A stretch of DNA of 64,000 nucleotides from Paraburkholderia phenoliruptrix (GCF_902859825.1 NZ_CADIKB010000024.1:1-64000); one strand, 5' to 3'. Shown: positions 1 through 10,204, numbered from the stretch's first letter. Program-made: numbers and translations. Notes: generated from the sequence alone by a model not told the origin.

Positions 1-1389
1 GGCGGTTCTCCTTGGTTCCCTGTTCGGGAGGTTGGTCCTGGAAACCCGATTCTCTCGGATTCCACTGGCGAACCGCCGCCTTCAACCTTCAACTACGCCT
101 GGGACATTGCCATTCCAGTTGTAGGTGGTGTTATCAAGGGCGTTGGTCGCCTTGCCCTGCGAGTGGTTGGGGACGCCGCGAAAGACGCCGAACTCCTCAA
201 AGAAGTCATCCAGTTTCTGAACCGCATGGGGCATGGCGATGCTCCGAAGTGGTTGAAGGCATTGGATATCGCCGCGTACCAGTCCCAGCTCTTGTCGAAA
301 CTTAAGGACTTTTGCGCTACCGTCCGGCTTGCCATCGAGCGCTCGCTCAAAGCCCGTGTCGGTCAACTGCTTCCCGACGCGTGGCGGTCGCAGCTCGAAC
401 GCGTTGGTGATGGTTTTCGGGCTCTCCAGGACCTGGCGGACCAGATGGTCCCGAAAGCTCTCAAAGAACTGGACGCGAAGCTCAAGACGCTGCAGAACAT
501 GGTCTACCGTGGCGAAATTCATGAGATTGCTACGGGGGGGATGCCACGGGTGAATCGCGAGGCGGAAGCCTATCTTGAGGAACGCAAGCTCGCGAGAGAG
601 ATACGGCAGGGCAAGTACGCCTCGACGAATTGCGCGGTGGGCGATGCACGGATTAAAGCCAAGTACCAACCCAAAATAGAGGACGGGTGGCCAGATATCC
701 TCGCTGAGGTGAGTGATGAGATACCAGCCTTTCAAGGCAAGGAGGTGTATCGCACACTTGCGACGTTTCACGGCGAAGTTGCAGCACTCGACGCCAATCA
801 GCTGGCGGGAAAGACGCTATATCGGGCATTTGGCAATCCATCGAAGCACGCCTCTTGGGGCAGCAAAGCAGCTGGCGGTCGTCAGCCGGCGTTTTGGGGC
901 CTCGGCAGTGCGCCGAAAAGTGCGGAGGAATGGCGAATCCGGTCGGCGGTTTTGGATGAGTGGAACGGCAACGGATTCCTCGCCGTGGTACATCTCCCTG
1001 ATGATTTCGGAATCCGAGTGCCTTCTGCAAAAGCATGGGCAGGCCAGATTGCGGAGCAGTGGGGCGAAAAAATTCCGGCACAATATCTCGAAGGGGGCGG
1101 CCATCAACTCGTCGTCGACCTTGGAGCGCTCGCCACCGAAATAACTCGGATTGGAGAGAGTGTGAAGGCAAGCGGTACAGCCCTCTCCGAAACTATCAAC
1201 GGAGTTCGAGTTGACTTTTATCCGACCAACTGGACGAACGTTGAGGATGTATACGGGTATAGCAAATTTTCAGACGACGTATCCGGTTCGGCTCGCACTC
1301 GTCGGCTTGCCAGCGACGAAATACAAACCAAGGTAGCTAACAGTAAAACAGTTGCGGCGTCTCGTACGGCCGCAAGCGGTCAGGAGTAG
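1..1389 (+). CDS. Probable T6SS polymorphic toxin/effector, C-terminal part (5' truncated by window)
   Basis: The frame is open from base 1, so the gene starts outside the window; 462 residues are visible. Residues about 1-50 contain a Gly/Pro-rich stretch and a short hydrophobic segment (AIPVVGGVIKGVG), as in linkers ahead of C-terminal toxin modules. A long helical, charged middle region follows. The last 200 residues contain LYRAFG (about 273-278), FWGLG, EEWR, IPAQYLEGGGHQ (about 360-370). The spacing of an early Arg and a late Gly-Gly-Gly-x-Gln recalls ADP-ribosyltransferase/TNT-like NAD-glycohydrolase folds; this is inference from pattern only. The next gene starts 5 bases downstream and looks like an immunity gene, and a PAAR gene follows, so a type VI secretion effector is the best reading. 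Base composition is poorer in GC than the core genes. Confidence 0.55.
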   Translation, partial: GGSPWFPVREVGPGNPILSDSTGEPPPSTFNYAWDIAIPVVGGVIKGVGRLALRVVGDAAKDAELLKEVIQFLNRMGHGDAPKWLKALDIAAYQSQLLSKLKDFCATVRLAIERSLKARVGQLLPDAWRSQLERVGDGFRALQDLADQMVPKALKELDAKLKTLQNMVYRGEIHEIATGGMPRVNREAEAYLEERKLAREIRQGKYASTNCAVGDARIKAKYQPKIEDGWPDILAEVSDEIPAFQGKEVYRTLATFHGEVAALDANQLAGKTLYRAFGNPSKHASWGSKAAGGRQPAFWGLGSAPKSAEEWRIRSAVLDEWNGNGFLAVVHLPDDFGIRVPSAKAWAGQIAEQWGEKIPAQYLEGGGHQLVVDLGALATEITRIGESVKASGTALSETINGVRVDFYPTNWTNVEDVYGYSKFSDDVSGSARTRRLASDEIQTKVANSKTVAASRTAASGQE

Positions 1390-1394
1390 ATTCG

Positions 1395-2507
1395 ATGGGG
1401 TACGTCACGAAAGAATATGACATGCTGGATTCCGAGACTCGGCGACGCGTGTTTTGGCTGCTGAAGCGGCTGACCAGTTATTCGCTGTGGGCGAAGAAAC
1501 GGGATGCATGGGAGGTGTTTGCCAGAGCACACGAGAACGCCGTCAGAACCTGGCCCAAAAGCGACCCAGAGCGGATGGACGCCGATTTGCTTCCCCGAAT
1601 CTTCGAAACGCAAAGTCTGTATAACAAAGGGCTTGAAGAACTCGGAAAGGGGCATCGATTCGTATGGCGAACGGGCGAACCGTTTGCGGCTGCGCTAGTC
1701 ATAAGCGGAACCGTCCGCAACTTCCTGTATACGCATCCTGACTACTGGGAGCGAGGTGCGCAGACGGCGCCCTACCCGGACAAAGTCGAGGCACTCAATC
1801 GACTGCTACTTGCCTCTAAATATGGGGGTGAATACTCGCCCGTAGAGGTGCCGTTTGTGCCTCATATGTCCGCCCGGTGCGAAAGCGCGGCGGCATTGTT
1901 AGACCCCGAGCGTTACAGGTACAGATTCTATCAATTGTCCTATCCGGTCTTTCCAGCTGAACTTCCGGAAGTGCCTGCGGCGACGGACCTCATCATCAGT
2001 TCCGGGCAGCGCGTACCGGTGGACGGGATATGGGAGCCGGTTACGGTCGAGCGAGAAAAGGTCTTCGGCTTGGTGCCTTTGGGCGTGAAAAGTGTCGAGA
2101 ACAATGGTTGCTTTAACTATCTGGTGAAGGAGACAAAGGCGCCCAACGTCGATGGCCAATGGAACGAGGCGGAGTCGCGCAGGGAGCTTGTGGGCACCCA
2201 TTGGCGCCTCGTCTGGGAAGACACACGATACAAGGACGGCGTCATTCCTGACGAGTCGGAATACTTCCTTGAACCCAAGCGAAGTGAGGAGGTAGTACCA
2301 CCTGAATTGGCGATAGGTGTCGAAGTCAGGACCGGCGATATTTGCCCTGTATCCGGGGCGTGGGAAGCCAAGGGCTTCGAAGTGAAGCCTGTTGAAGTCG
2401 CGAAGGGACAAGTCATGCCCGATGTTCTCGCGCCGTCGCCGGGTTCAGGGGAGCGCCGTGTTCATTGGGTTACGTGGCGTCTGGTGAAGCTCGCGGGCGA
2501 ACCTTGA
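1395..2507 (+). CDS. Probable immunity protein of the preceding effector (Imm71/Imm72-like)
   Basis: 370 residues, starting 5 bases after the effector stop with GGTCAGGAG just upstream as ribosome binding site, so the two are co-translated. No signal peptide or membrane segment is seen, in keeping with a cytoplasmic antidote. The N-terminus (RRRVFWLLKRLTSY) is helical and resembles my recollection of the Burkholderia Imm71/Imm72 immunity families; that assignment is from memory and tentative. The C-terminal half contains two copies of a short motif, SGQRVPVDGIWE (about residue 200) and TGDICPVSGAWE (about residue 318), of the T/S-G-x-x-x-P-x-x-G-x-W-E type common in T6SS-associated proteins. 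Its job is inferred from position. Confidence 0.55.
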   Translation: MGYVTKEYDMLDSETRRRVFWLLKRLTSYSLWAKKRDAWEVFARAHENAVRTWPKSDPERMDADLLPRIFETQSLYNKGLEELGKGHRFVWRTGEPFAAALVISGTVRNFLYTHPDYWERGAQTAPYPDKVEALNRLLLASKYGGEYSPVEVPFVPHMSARCESAAALLDPERYRYRFYQLSYPVFPAELPEVPAATDLIISSGQRVPVDGIWEPVTVEREKVFGLVPLGVKSVENNGCFNYLVKETKAPNVDGQWNEAESRRELVGTHWRLVWEDTRYKDGVIPDESEYFLEPKRSEEVVPPELAIGVEVRTGDICPVSGAWEAKGFEVKPVEVAKGQVMPDVLAPSPGSGERRVHWVTWRLVKLAGEP

Positions 2508-2613
2508 GTTCGCGCAATTCCCTGCATTTGAGGTGGCGGCGATTCGTAGTGCCTTCGCGGTGCCGCTGGCGTCGGCGGCACACGGTTGTCTCTAACCCAA
2601 TGGAGTCTCGCAT

Positions 2614-2898
2614 ATGAGCCGCAGGTTTATCCTGAAAGACGACAAGACTGACCACAACGGCGTCGTGCTTGATGGCATCGTGGGCTCGTCGTTCGCGGGC
2701 CGGCCACTCGCGTATCTCGGCGCGCCTGTTCAGTGTCACACATGTAATATCGAGGGGACCATCATCTCGGACGGCTCGCCGCACACGATGACGGTCATGA
2801 GCAAGCTGGTCGCGTTGGAGGGCGATTTATGCCAATGCGAGTGCCATCCGCTGCCGAAGCTGGTTGCGTCGCAGACGACGGGGACATTATCGGGCTAA
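2614..2898 (+). CDS. PAAR domain-containing protein
   Basis: 94 residues. The protein shows the PAAR pattern: an early Gly-rich segment (GIVGSSFAGRPLAYLG), CHTCNIEGTI, a central turn DGSPHTM, and the end ALEGDLCQCECHPLPKLVAS with paired Cys/His residues that would bind the metal at the tip of the cone. PAAR proteins cap the VgrG spike of type VI secretion systems and carry effectors. A start ATG lies about 106 bases after the immunity stop. It is a stand-alone PAAR with no C-terminal toxin extension, so it probably works with the neighbouring effector or with a VgrG upstream of the window. Confidence 0.8.
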   Translation: MSRRFILKDDKTDHNGVVLDGIVGSSFAGRPLAYLGAPVQCHTCNIEGTIISDGSPHTMTVMSKLVALEGDLCQCECHPLPKLVASQTTGTLSG

Positions 2899-2954
2899 CG
2901 GTATGCTCTCCCGACCTCAACCGTCGTTGTCTATCTGAGCCGGCCGCCTAGGGA

Positions 2955-3014
2955 TGCCGGCAAGTCGCTTCAGTTTTGAAACTGCCCCCGGCACACCTGC
3001 GCCGCACTGCGCAG
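2955..3014. repeat. Two adjacent inverted repeats at the accessory-region edge
   Basis: A nested hairpin has outer arms TGCCGG (2955-2960) and CCGGCA (2988-2993) and inner arms CAGTTT (2971-2976) and AAACTG (2979-2984). Directly after it, CTGCGC (2997-3002) pairs with GCGCAG (3009-3014). There is no T-run, so these are not typical intrinsic terminators for the PAAR gene. They sit between the PAAR gene and an integrase-like fragment and might be recombination or terminator remnants. Confidence 0.4.
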
Positions 3015-3034
3015 TCTCAATTGGGGCTTTGTGC

Positions 3035-3598
3035 CTACGCTGCTGACCGCGCGGTATACCCCCGGTAGCCTTTGCCCGATAGAGTCGAAGGTTCGAGGTG
3101 GCTCAGTTTGTCATAGGTGCGCTTGTGTTGTTGCTTCCGCCGAAAAGTCTGCTGGGCGCGAAAATTTAAGCTTGTGAACAGTTTTCGTTCAACGGCGTTA
3201 AGTGTGGGGAGCCCCAGATTAGCGGCACACCACTCGCTAAACTGTGTGACAGCCTCTTCGTCAGCTTTCGCGGTCTTGGGGGCGACAGGTTTCCACTTCA
3301 AAGTGGTCGACCCGAATCGCCGCGCTTGGTAGAACTCTTCCAAGATAATCAGCATGGCGTTATTGGGTATCCTCTTCCCATCTTTTACAAGAACGAGGAA
3401 ATCATAGAAACGGCCAACTCCAGATACCTTCGTCCAGAGATTTTTCGCGCTGGTTAGCTCATGGAGCATCAAATGTTGCGCCCACAACAACACTAGGAAA
3501 CTGATGCTGCCATCTTGAAGAATCAGCAGCGGAATGCTGTTGCCGATTGCGCCTTCCGAGATGTTCAGTTCGATTATTGAGTGAGCGGTCACTTGCAT
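3035..3598 (-). pseudogene. Fragment resembling the N-terminal region of a mobile-element integrase/recombinase
   Basis: 187 residues, clearly AT-richer than the surrounding genome. The segment around VGRFYDFLVLVKDG, the helical EEFYQARRFG region and the basic FRRKQQHKRTYDKLSHL resemble the N-terminal, DNA-binding part of large phage-type site-specific recombinases. No catalytic tyrosine-recombinase box (R...HxxR...Y) is present, so it would be a broken gene ending in about ten junk residues (GKGYRGYTARSAA). The family call is inference from pattern; the safe statement is an unrecognised, probably truncated ORF of foreign composition. It lies between the T6SS genes and the broken glutamate synthase, where an island's integration gene would be expected. 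Confidence 0.35.
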
Positions 3599-3847
3599 CT
3601 TGGCAATCTCTCAGCGAGCGAGCGCGGTACGCGTAGAACCACCTACGCGTAGCGCTTAAATAGGAATCCTAATTAAATCGACGGAACTACATTGAGGCGG
3701 TTTTGACCACTGACTGAGCCGAAAGGCGCCCGAATCGGTTCGGAAAGGTTAAATAGTTAGGGGTGTCTACAAACTAGGCGAGACGGGTGCAGAATTCAAG
3801 GACAGAATTTCCCGCGCTAAGAGCAGTAATTCCTCTGATAAAATGAA
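3599..3847. other. AT-rich gap at the island/core junction
   Basis: Apart from the inverted repeat listed separately, this gap contains no credible gene. Its composition is foreign to the core genome and continues to about 3905, where the glutamate-synthase reading frame loses family-like sequence. Confidence 0.5.
3621..3656. repeat. Perfect 9-bp inverted repeat (TACGCGTAG-N6-CTACGCGTA) with extended arms
   Basis: TACGCGTAG at 3628-3636 is repeated in reverse at 3643-3651 with a 6-base spacer; AGCGC (3621-3625) and GCGCT (3652-3656) extend the symmetry with a two-base bulge. It lies about 25-55 bases before the start of the integrase-like ORF at 3598, so it could be that gene's operator or a recombinase binding site. 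A second short palindrome, TAGGAATCCTA, follows at about 3660-3671. Confidence 0.5.
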
Positions 3848-5146
3848 TTAAGTGCCAAAAAAGAGGGTTGAATCGCTCCAATAGTTGTTCGAGTATGGGG
3901 GGATTTCCACCGCGAACATGAAGCCGCGCGCCGCGTTGACCCAGTCCGCGCCGATCGCAAGCGTCTTCGTGATGTCGAACGCGGTGATCATCTTGCCGCT
4001 CGCGCCAATGCGGATGCGCTGGCGCAAGCCAATGCCGACGAGTGTGTTGTGCACGAGCAGCAAGCCTTCCTGCAACGGCACGCCGACGTGGTCGGTGAAT
4101 TCGAGCGGCGCGGCGCCCGTGCCGCCTTCCGCACCGTCGACGACGATGAAGTCCGGCAGAATGCCCGTCTCCAGCATCGCCTTGGCAATGCCGAAGAATT
4201 CCCACGGATGCCCGATGCACAGCTTGAAGCCGGTGGGCTTGCCGCCCGACAGCGTGCGCAGCCGCTCGACGAATTCGAGCAGACCGCGCGGCGTCGAAAA
4301 CTCCGAATGCGTGGCCGGCGAAATGCAGTCGCGGCCCATCGGCACGCCGCGCGTGTCGGCGATTTCCGGCGTGATTTTGGCCGCCGGCAAGACGCCGCCG
4401 TGACCGGGCTTCGCGCCTTGCGAGAGCTTCACCTCGATCATTTTCACCTGCGGCTCGGCGGCCTGCTTCGCGAATTTTTCCGCGCTGAAAGTGCCGTCGT
4501 CATTGCGGCAACCGAAATAGCCCGACGCGATTTCCCAGATGATGTCGCCGCCATGCTCGCGGTGGTACTTCGACATGGAGCCTTCGCCGGTGTCGTGCGC
4601 GAAGTTGCCTTTCTTCGCGCCGAGATTCAGCGCCATGATCGCGTTCGCGGAGAGCGAGCCGAAGCTCATCGCCGAGACGTTGAAGATCGACATGGAATAC
4701 GGCTGCACGCGATCGGCGCCGACCACGATGCGAAAGTCGTGGCTGTCGAGCGTGGTCGGCGCGAGCGAGTGGCTGATCCATTCGTGCGCGACGGCCTTGA
4801 CGTCGAGTTCGGTGCCGTAGGGCCGGCTGTCGACGTCATTCTTGGCGCGCTGATAGACGATGCTGCGCTGCGCGCGCGAAAACGGCTTTTCGTCGGTGTC
4901 GTTTTCGACGAAATACTGGCGGATTTCCGGGCGTATGAACTCGAACAGAAAACGCAGATGACCCCACAGCGGATAGTTGCGCAGAATCGCGTGGCGCTGC
5001 TGCGCCAGGTCGTAGCAACCTAGCGCGATGAACGCGAGCGGCACGACGATCCACAACCATGAAACGTAATGGGTCGCGGCAAGCGCCGCGTAGACGGCGA
5101 GGAGCGCGACGGCGCTCCACATGGCCAGATAACGTCGAGAAAACAT
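3848..5146 (-). pseudogene. FMN-binding glutamate synthase family protein, 3'-truncated
   Basis: 432 residues remain of a family that is usually about 540. An N-terminal membrane segment (MWSAVALLAVYAALAA) is followed by the FMN-binding TIM barrel of glutamate-synthase-like proteins (IFNVSAMSFGSLS, GEGSMSKYH, KPGHGGVLPAAKIT, DFIVVDGAEGGTGAAP). Family sequence stops after RGFMFAV; normally a Cys-rich [3Fe-4S] segment and about 100 more residues follow. Here 19 unrelated residues precede the stop, and the DNA becomes AT-rich at about 3905. I chose ATG 5146, which has GGAG upstream, over the longer frame. The product probably cannot bind its iron-sulfur cluster and is likely inactive. Confidence 0.8.
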
Positions 5147-5308
5147 GGAGACTCCGGTGCAGTCGGTCGTCACGGAGGGATGGCACGCGCTCAAGGCGTG
5201 GGCGGATCCACCGTGGGGAAACGGGCGGCTGGCTTGATGAGAAGCCGCGAGCCGGCACAGGCGCGGTTCGAACCTCGAGGCTCTGGCGCCGCGGCTGAAC
5301 CCTGCCGG

Positions 5309-6454
5309 CTAGCGCGCGCTCAGCAATGCCGCCTTTTGCGGCTCGCGCGCGGCCGGCTGCGCGCGAGCCGCCTGTTCAATGATGCCGCCGCCGAGGCACA
5401 CGTCGCCATCGTAGAGCACGGCGGATTGCCCCGGTGTGACAGCCCACTGGGCGTCGTCGAACGTCAGTTGGAAAAGGTCCCCGCCCGCGCCTGCTGCACT
5501 GAACGTGCAGCGCGCGTCGGCCTGGCGGTAGCGGGTTTTTGCGCCGCACGCGAAGCCTTCCGCCGGTGGCTCGCCCGCGACCCAGCTCGTGTTGCCCGCG
5601 GTGAGCCTATGGCTCAGCAGCCACGGGTGGTCGTGGCCCTGCGCGACGTACAGCGTGTTCGACGCAATGTCCTTGCCCGCCACGAACCACGGCTCGCCGC
5701 TGCCGTCCTTGCTGCCGCCAAGGCCGATGCCCTTGCGTTGTCCGAAGGTATAGAACGCGAGGCCGATGTGCTCGCCGACCACCTTGCCGTCGGTCGTCTT
5801 CATCGGGCCGGGCTGGGTCGGCAGATAGCGGTTCAGGAAGTCGCGGAACGGCCGTTCGCCGATAAAGCAGATGCCGGTCGAATCCTTCTTTTTCGCGTTC
5901 GGCAGCGCAATCTGCTCGGCGATTTCTCGCACCTTGGTCTTGGGAATTTCGCCGAGCGGAAACAGCGTTTTTGACAGCTGTGCCTGATTCAGCCGATGCA
6001 GAAAGTAGGATTGATCTTTCGTATGGTCGAACGCCTTCAGCAGCTCAAAGCGGCCGTTGTTTTCCCGCACGCGCGCATAGTGGCCGGTCGCGATGGTTTC
6101 CGCGCCGAGCGACATGGCGTGATCGAGGAAGGCCTTGAACTTGATCTCGGCATTGCACAGCACGTCCGGGTTCGGCGTGCGGCCGGCGGAATACTCGCGC
6201 AGGAATTCGGCGAACACGCGGTCCTTGTATTCGGACGCGAAGTTGACCGCTTCCACGTCGATGCCGATCAGATCCGCCACGGACACCACGTCGATCCAGT
6301 CCTGCCGCGTCGAGCAGTATTCGCTGTCGTCGTCGTCTTCCCAGTTTTTCATGAACAGGCCGACCACGTCGTAGCCCTGTTCCTTCAGCAGCCACGCGGT
6401 GACCGACGAATCGACGCCGCCCGACATGCCTACTACGACTTTCTGCTTGCTCAT
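5309..6454 (-). CDS. mnmA: tRNA-specific 2-thiouridylase MnmA
   Basis: 381 residues, the usual length. It adds sulfur to uridine 34 of tRNA-Lys, -Glu and -Gln. The ATP-binding PP-loop GMSGGVDSSV is at residues 9-18. The two catalytic cysteines are seen in NPDVLCNAEIKF and DSTGICFIGER. LKAFDHTKDQSYFLHRL and the C-terminal barrel are standard. It lies next to a Nudix hydrolase in the order known from many proteobacteria, and both are transcribed on the minus strand with a gap of about 58 bases. Confidence 0.96.
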   Translation of the reverse strand: MSKQKVVVGMSGGVDSSVTAWLLKEQGYDVVGLFMKNWEDDDDSEYCSTRQDWIDVVSVADLIGIDVEAVNFASEYKDRVFAEFLREYSAGRTPNPDVLCNAEIKFKAFLDHAMSLGAETIATGHYARVRENNGRFELLKAFDHTKDQSYFLHRLNQAQLSKTLFPLGEIPKTKVREIAEQIALPNAKKKDSTGICFIGERPFRDFLNRYLPTQPGPMKTTDGKVVGEHIGLAFYTFGQRKGIGLGGSKDGSGEPWFVAGKDIASNTLYVAQGHDHPWLLSHRLTAGNTSWVAGEPPAEGFACGAKTRYRQADARCTFSAAGAGGDLFQLTFDDAQWAVTPGQSAVLYDGDVCLGGGIIEQAARAQPAAREPQKAALLSAR

Positions 6455-6512
6455 AAGATGCTCACTGGGTACTGCGTGACTTCATGGATCGCGGGTCGCG
6501 GTTGCCGCGAGG

Positions 6513-6992
6513 TTATCTTTTCGGCCTGACCGAATGCGTATGCACGAAGTCGAGCGGGAAACGCCGGCCGGCGAGGTAATCGTCGATACATTGCATGACG
6601 AGCGGCGTGCGGTGCCGCTCGGGGCAGGCGCGCAGCTCGTCTGCGCTCATCCACAAGGTTCGGACGATGTCCGGATCGAGCGCGCGTGCCGCTTCGCGTT
6701 CACCGCCCGCGCCGCAATAGGTGAAGCGCAGATAGGTGACGCCGTCGCGCCCGGGCCGCTCGAAATGTGTCATGTACAGGCCGACGAGCGCTTCGGGCGT
6801 GAACGGATGCGCGGTTTCCTCGAGCGTTTCGCGGATCACCGCTTCCAGCAGCGTTTCGCCGGCTTCCAGATGGCCGGCCGGCTGGTTCAGCCGCAGGCCG
6901 GCGGCGGTGTGTTCCTCGACCACGAGAAAGCGCCCGTCACGCTCGACGATGGCCGCGACGGTCACGTGCGGCAGCCAGGTTTCCGGTTTCAT
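6513..6992 (-). CDS. nudJ: Nudix hydrolase, NudJ-like phosphatase
   Basis: 159 residues. The Nudix box begins at GHLEAGETLLEAVIRETLEET (about residues 40-60), with the metal-binding REtlEE glutamates intact; the usual Gly near its end is Ala. NudJ hydrolyses nucleoside tri- and diphosphates and hydroxymethyl-pyrimidine pyrophosphate in E. coli. The gene lies just upstream of mnmA as in enterobacteria, which supports the NudJ assignment over other Nudix families. Confidence 0.85.
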   Translation of the reverse strand: MKPETWLPHVTVAAIVERDGRFLVVEEHTAAGLRLNQPAGHLEAGETLLEAVIRETLEETAHPFTPEALVGLYMTHFERPGRDGVTYLRFTYCGAGGEREAARALDPDIVRTLWMSADELRACPERHRTPLVMQCIDDYLAGRRFPLDFVHTHSVRPKR

Positions 6993-7215
6993 GGGTGCGC
7001 ATTTTACCGTTTATGTCCGTCGACTGCCGGGAAGCGGGCAGCGGGCGGCGGCCCCCGGCATGTCGGGCCCGCGCCCAGCCTGCAACCCCGGATTGTCCCC
7101 GATTTTTGCGGCCCCCCATCTTTCGGGTAAAGTGAGGCGTTAGCCGTTGCACTTGCAAGCCGGCGTGCCTCGTCGGCCGATCTGTCGTCAAACAGTAAGT
7201 CGAGGAGGAACCACG

Positions 7216-8358
7216 ATGCACATCGGAGTGCCAGCCGAGACGCGCGCGCACGAAACCCGCGTCGCCGCGACGCCCGAGACCGTCAAGAAGTACGTGGCTC
7301 AGGGCCACCGGGTCACCATCCAGAGCGGCGCCGGCGCCGGCGCAAGCTTTCCTGACGACGCCCTCGCCGCCGCGGGCGCGGAGATCGTCGATGCCGCCAC
7401 CGCTTTCGGCGCCGACCTCGTTCTGAAGGTCCAGTCTCCCACCGAGCCCGAACTGCCGCTCCTCAAACGCGGCGCGGTGCTGATCGGCATGCTCGATCCG
7501 TTCAACGCGGACAATGCCGAGAAGCTCGCCGCGGCCGGCGTCACCGCCTTCGCGCTCGAAGCCGCGCCGCGTACCACGCGCGCACAAAGCCTCGACGTGC
7601 TGTCGTCGCAGGCGAACATCGCCGGATACAAGGCGGTGCTGCTGGCCGCGACGCTCTATCCGCGCTTCATGCCGATGCTGATGACCGCCGCGGGCACCGT
7701 CAAGGCCGCGCGCGTGCTGATTCTCGGCGCCGGCGTGGCGGGCCTGCAGGCAATTGCGACCGCGAAGCGTCTCGGCGCCGTGATCGAGGCCTCCGACGTG
7801 CGGCCGGCCGTGAAAGAGCAGATCGAATCGCTCGGCGCCAAGTTTCTCGACGTGCCCTATGAAACCGACGAAGAGCGCGAAGCCGCGCAAGGCGTGGGCG
7901 GCTACGCGCGGCCGATGCCGCCGTCGTGGCTCACACGGCAATCGGCGCTGGTCCACGAGCGCGCGAAGCAGGCCGACGTGGTCATCTCGACCGCGCTGAT
8001 TCCGGGGCGCGCGGCGCCCACGCTCCTCTCCGTCGAAACCGTGCAGGCGATGAAGCCGGGCTCCGTGCTCGTCGATCTCGCGGCGGGGCGCGGCGCGGAC
8101 TACGAAGGCCGGCGCGGCGGCAACTGTCCGTTGACCGAAGCGGACAAGGTGATCGTCAGGCATGGCGTGACGATTGTCGGCTACACGAATCTCGCCTCGA
8201 TGGTGCCCGCGGACGCGTCGTCGCTCTACGCGCGCAACCTGCTCGACTTCCTCAAGCTGATCGTGACGAAGGAAGGCGCGCTCAATATCGACCTCGCCGA
8301 CGACATCGTCGCGGCCACGCTGCTCACGCGCGACGGCGAAGTCGCGCGCAAGGCATAA
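7216..8358 (+). CDS. pntAA: NAD(P) transhydrogenase subunit alpha, part 1 (PntAA)
   Basis: 380 residues forming the soluble NAD(H)-binding domain I of the proton-translocating transhydrogenase. It begins MHIGVPAETRAHETRVAATP and contains the Rossmann fingerprint VLILGAGVAGLQAIATAKRLGA with the basic/acidic site EASDVRP. I chose ATG 7216 because GAGGAGGAA lies just upstream and the family begins here. It lacks the membrane part found in the fused E. coli PntA; that is encoded by the next gene. It is divergent from nudJ, and the 223-base gap holds its promoter region, in which I see no clear consensus. Confidence 0.95.
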   Translation: MHIGVPAETRAHETRVAATPETVKKYVAQGHRVTIQSGAGAGASFPDDALAAAGAEIVDAATAFGADLVLKVQSPTEPELPLLKRGAVLIGMLDPFNADNAEKLAAAGVTAFALEAAPRTTRAQSLDVLSSQANIAGYKAVLLAATLYPRFMPMLMTAAGTVKAARVLILGAGVAGLQAIATAKRLGAVIEASDVRPAVKEQIESLGAKFLDVPYETDEEREAAQGVGGYARPMPPSWLTRQSALVHERAKQADVVISTALIPGRAAPTLLSVETVQAMKPGSVLVDLAAGRGADYEGRRGGNCPLTEADKVIVRHGVTIVGYTNLASMVPADASSLYARNLLDFLKLIVTKEGALNIDLADDIVAATLLTRDGEVARKA

Positions 8359-8383
8359 AGCGAATTCACCTGGAGAAACGGCG

Positions 8384-8712
8384 ATGGAAGTGCTCAACCA
8401 CACCGTCATCAACCTGATTATTTTCGTGCTGGCGATTTACGTCGGCTACCACGTCGTCTGGAATGTCACGCCCGCGCTGCACACGCCGCTCATGGCGGTG
8501 ACCAATGCGATCTCCGCGATCGTGATTGTCGGCGCAATGCTCGCCACCGGCCTCACGCTCGGCACGCCGGGCAAGTTCTTCGGCACGCTCGCCGTCGCGC
8601 TTGCGGCGGTCAACGTGTTCGGCGGCTTTCTGGTCACGCGGCGCATGCTCGAGATGTTCCGCAAGAAAGAGCCGAAAAAGCTCATCGCCGACAAGAGCAA
8701 GGAGAACGCGTA

Positions 8713-8713
<1 letters not shown>
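8384..8713 (+). CDS. pntAB: NAD(P) transhydrogenase subunit alpha, part 2 (PntAB)
   Basis: 109 residues with three hydrophobic segments (LIIFVLAIYVGYHVVW; AISAIVIVGAMLATGL; FGTLAVALAAVNVFGGFLV), the small membrane part of domain II. A GGAG site precedes the ATG. It starts 25 bases after pntAA and its stop overlaps the pntB start by one base (TAATG), so the three genes form a tightly coupled operon. Confidence 0.93.
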
Positions 8714-10164
<1,451 letters not shown>

Positions 10165-10204
10165 CACGCAAGTGGCCGCGCGGCGCACGTCGGCGTCGCG
10201 TGGC

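Noticed and set aside
4049..5023. Long plus-strand ORF of 324 codons opposite the glutamate-synthase-like gene
   Set aside because: It is Arg/Ala-rich antisense shadow sequence typical of high-GC DNA, without a ribosome binding site or family-like motifs.
5258..5275. GGTTCGAACC resembling a tRNA T-loop
   Set aside because: No acceptor stem, anticodon arm or CCA end can be assembled around it.
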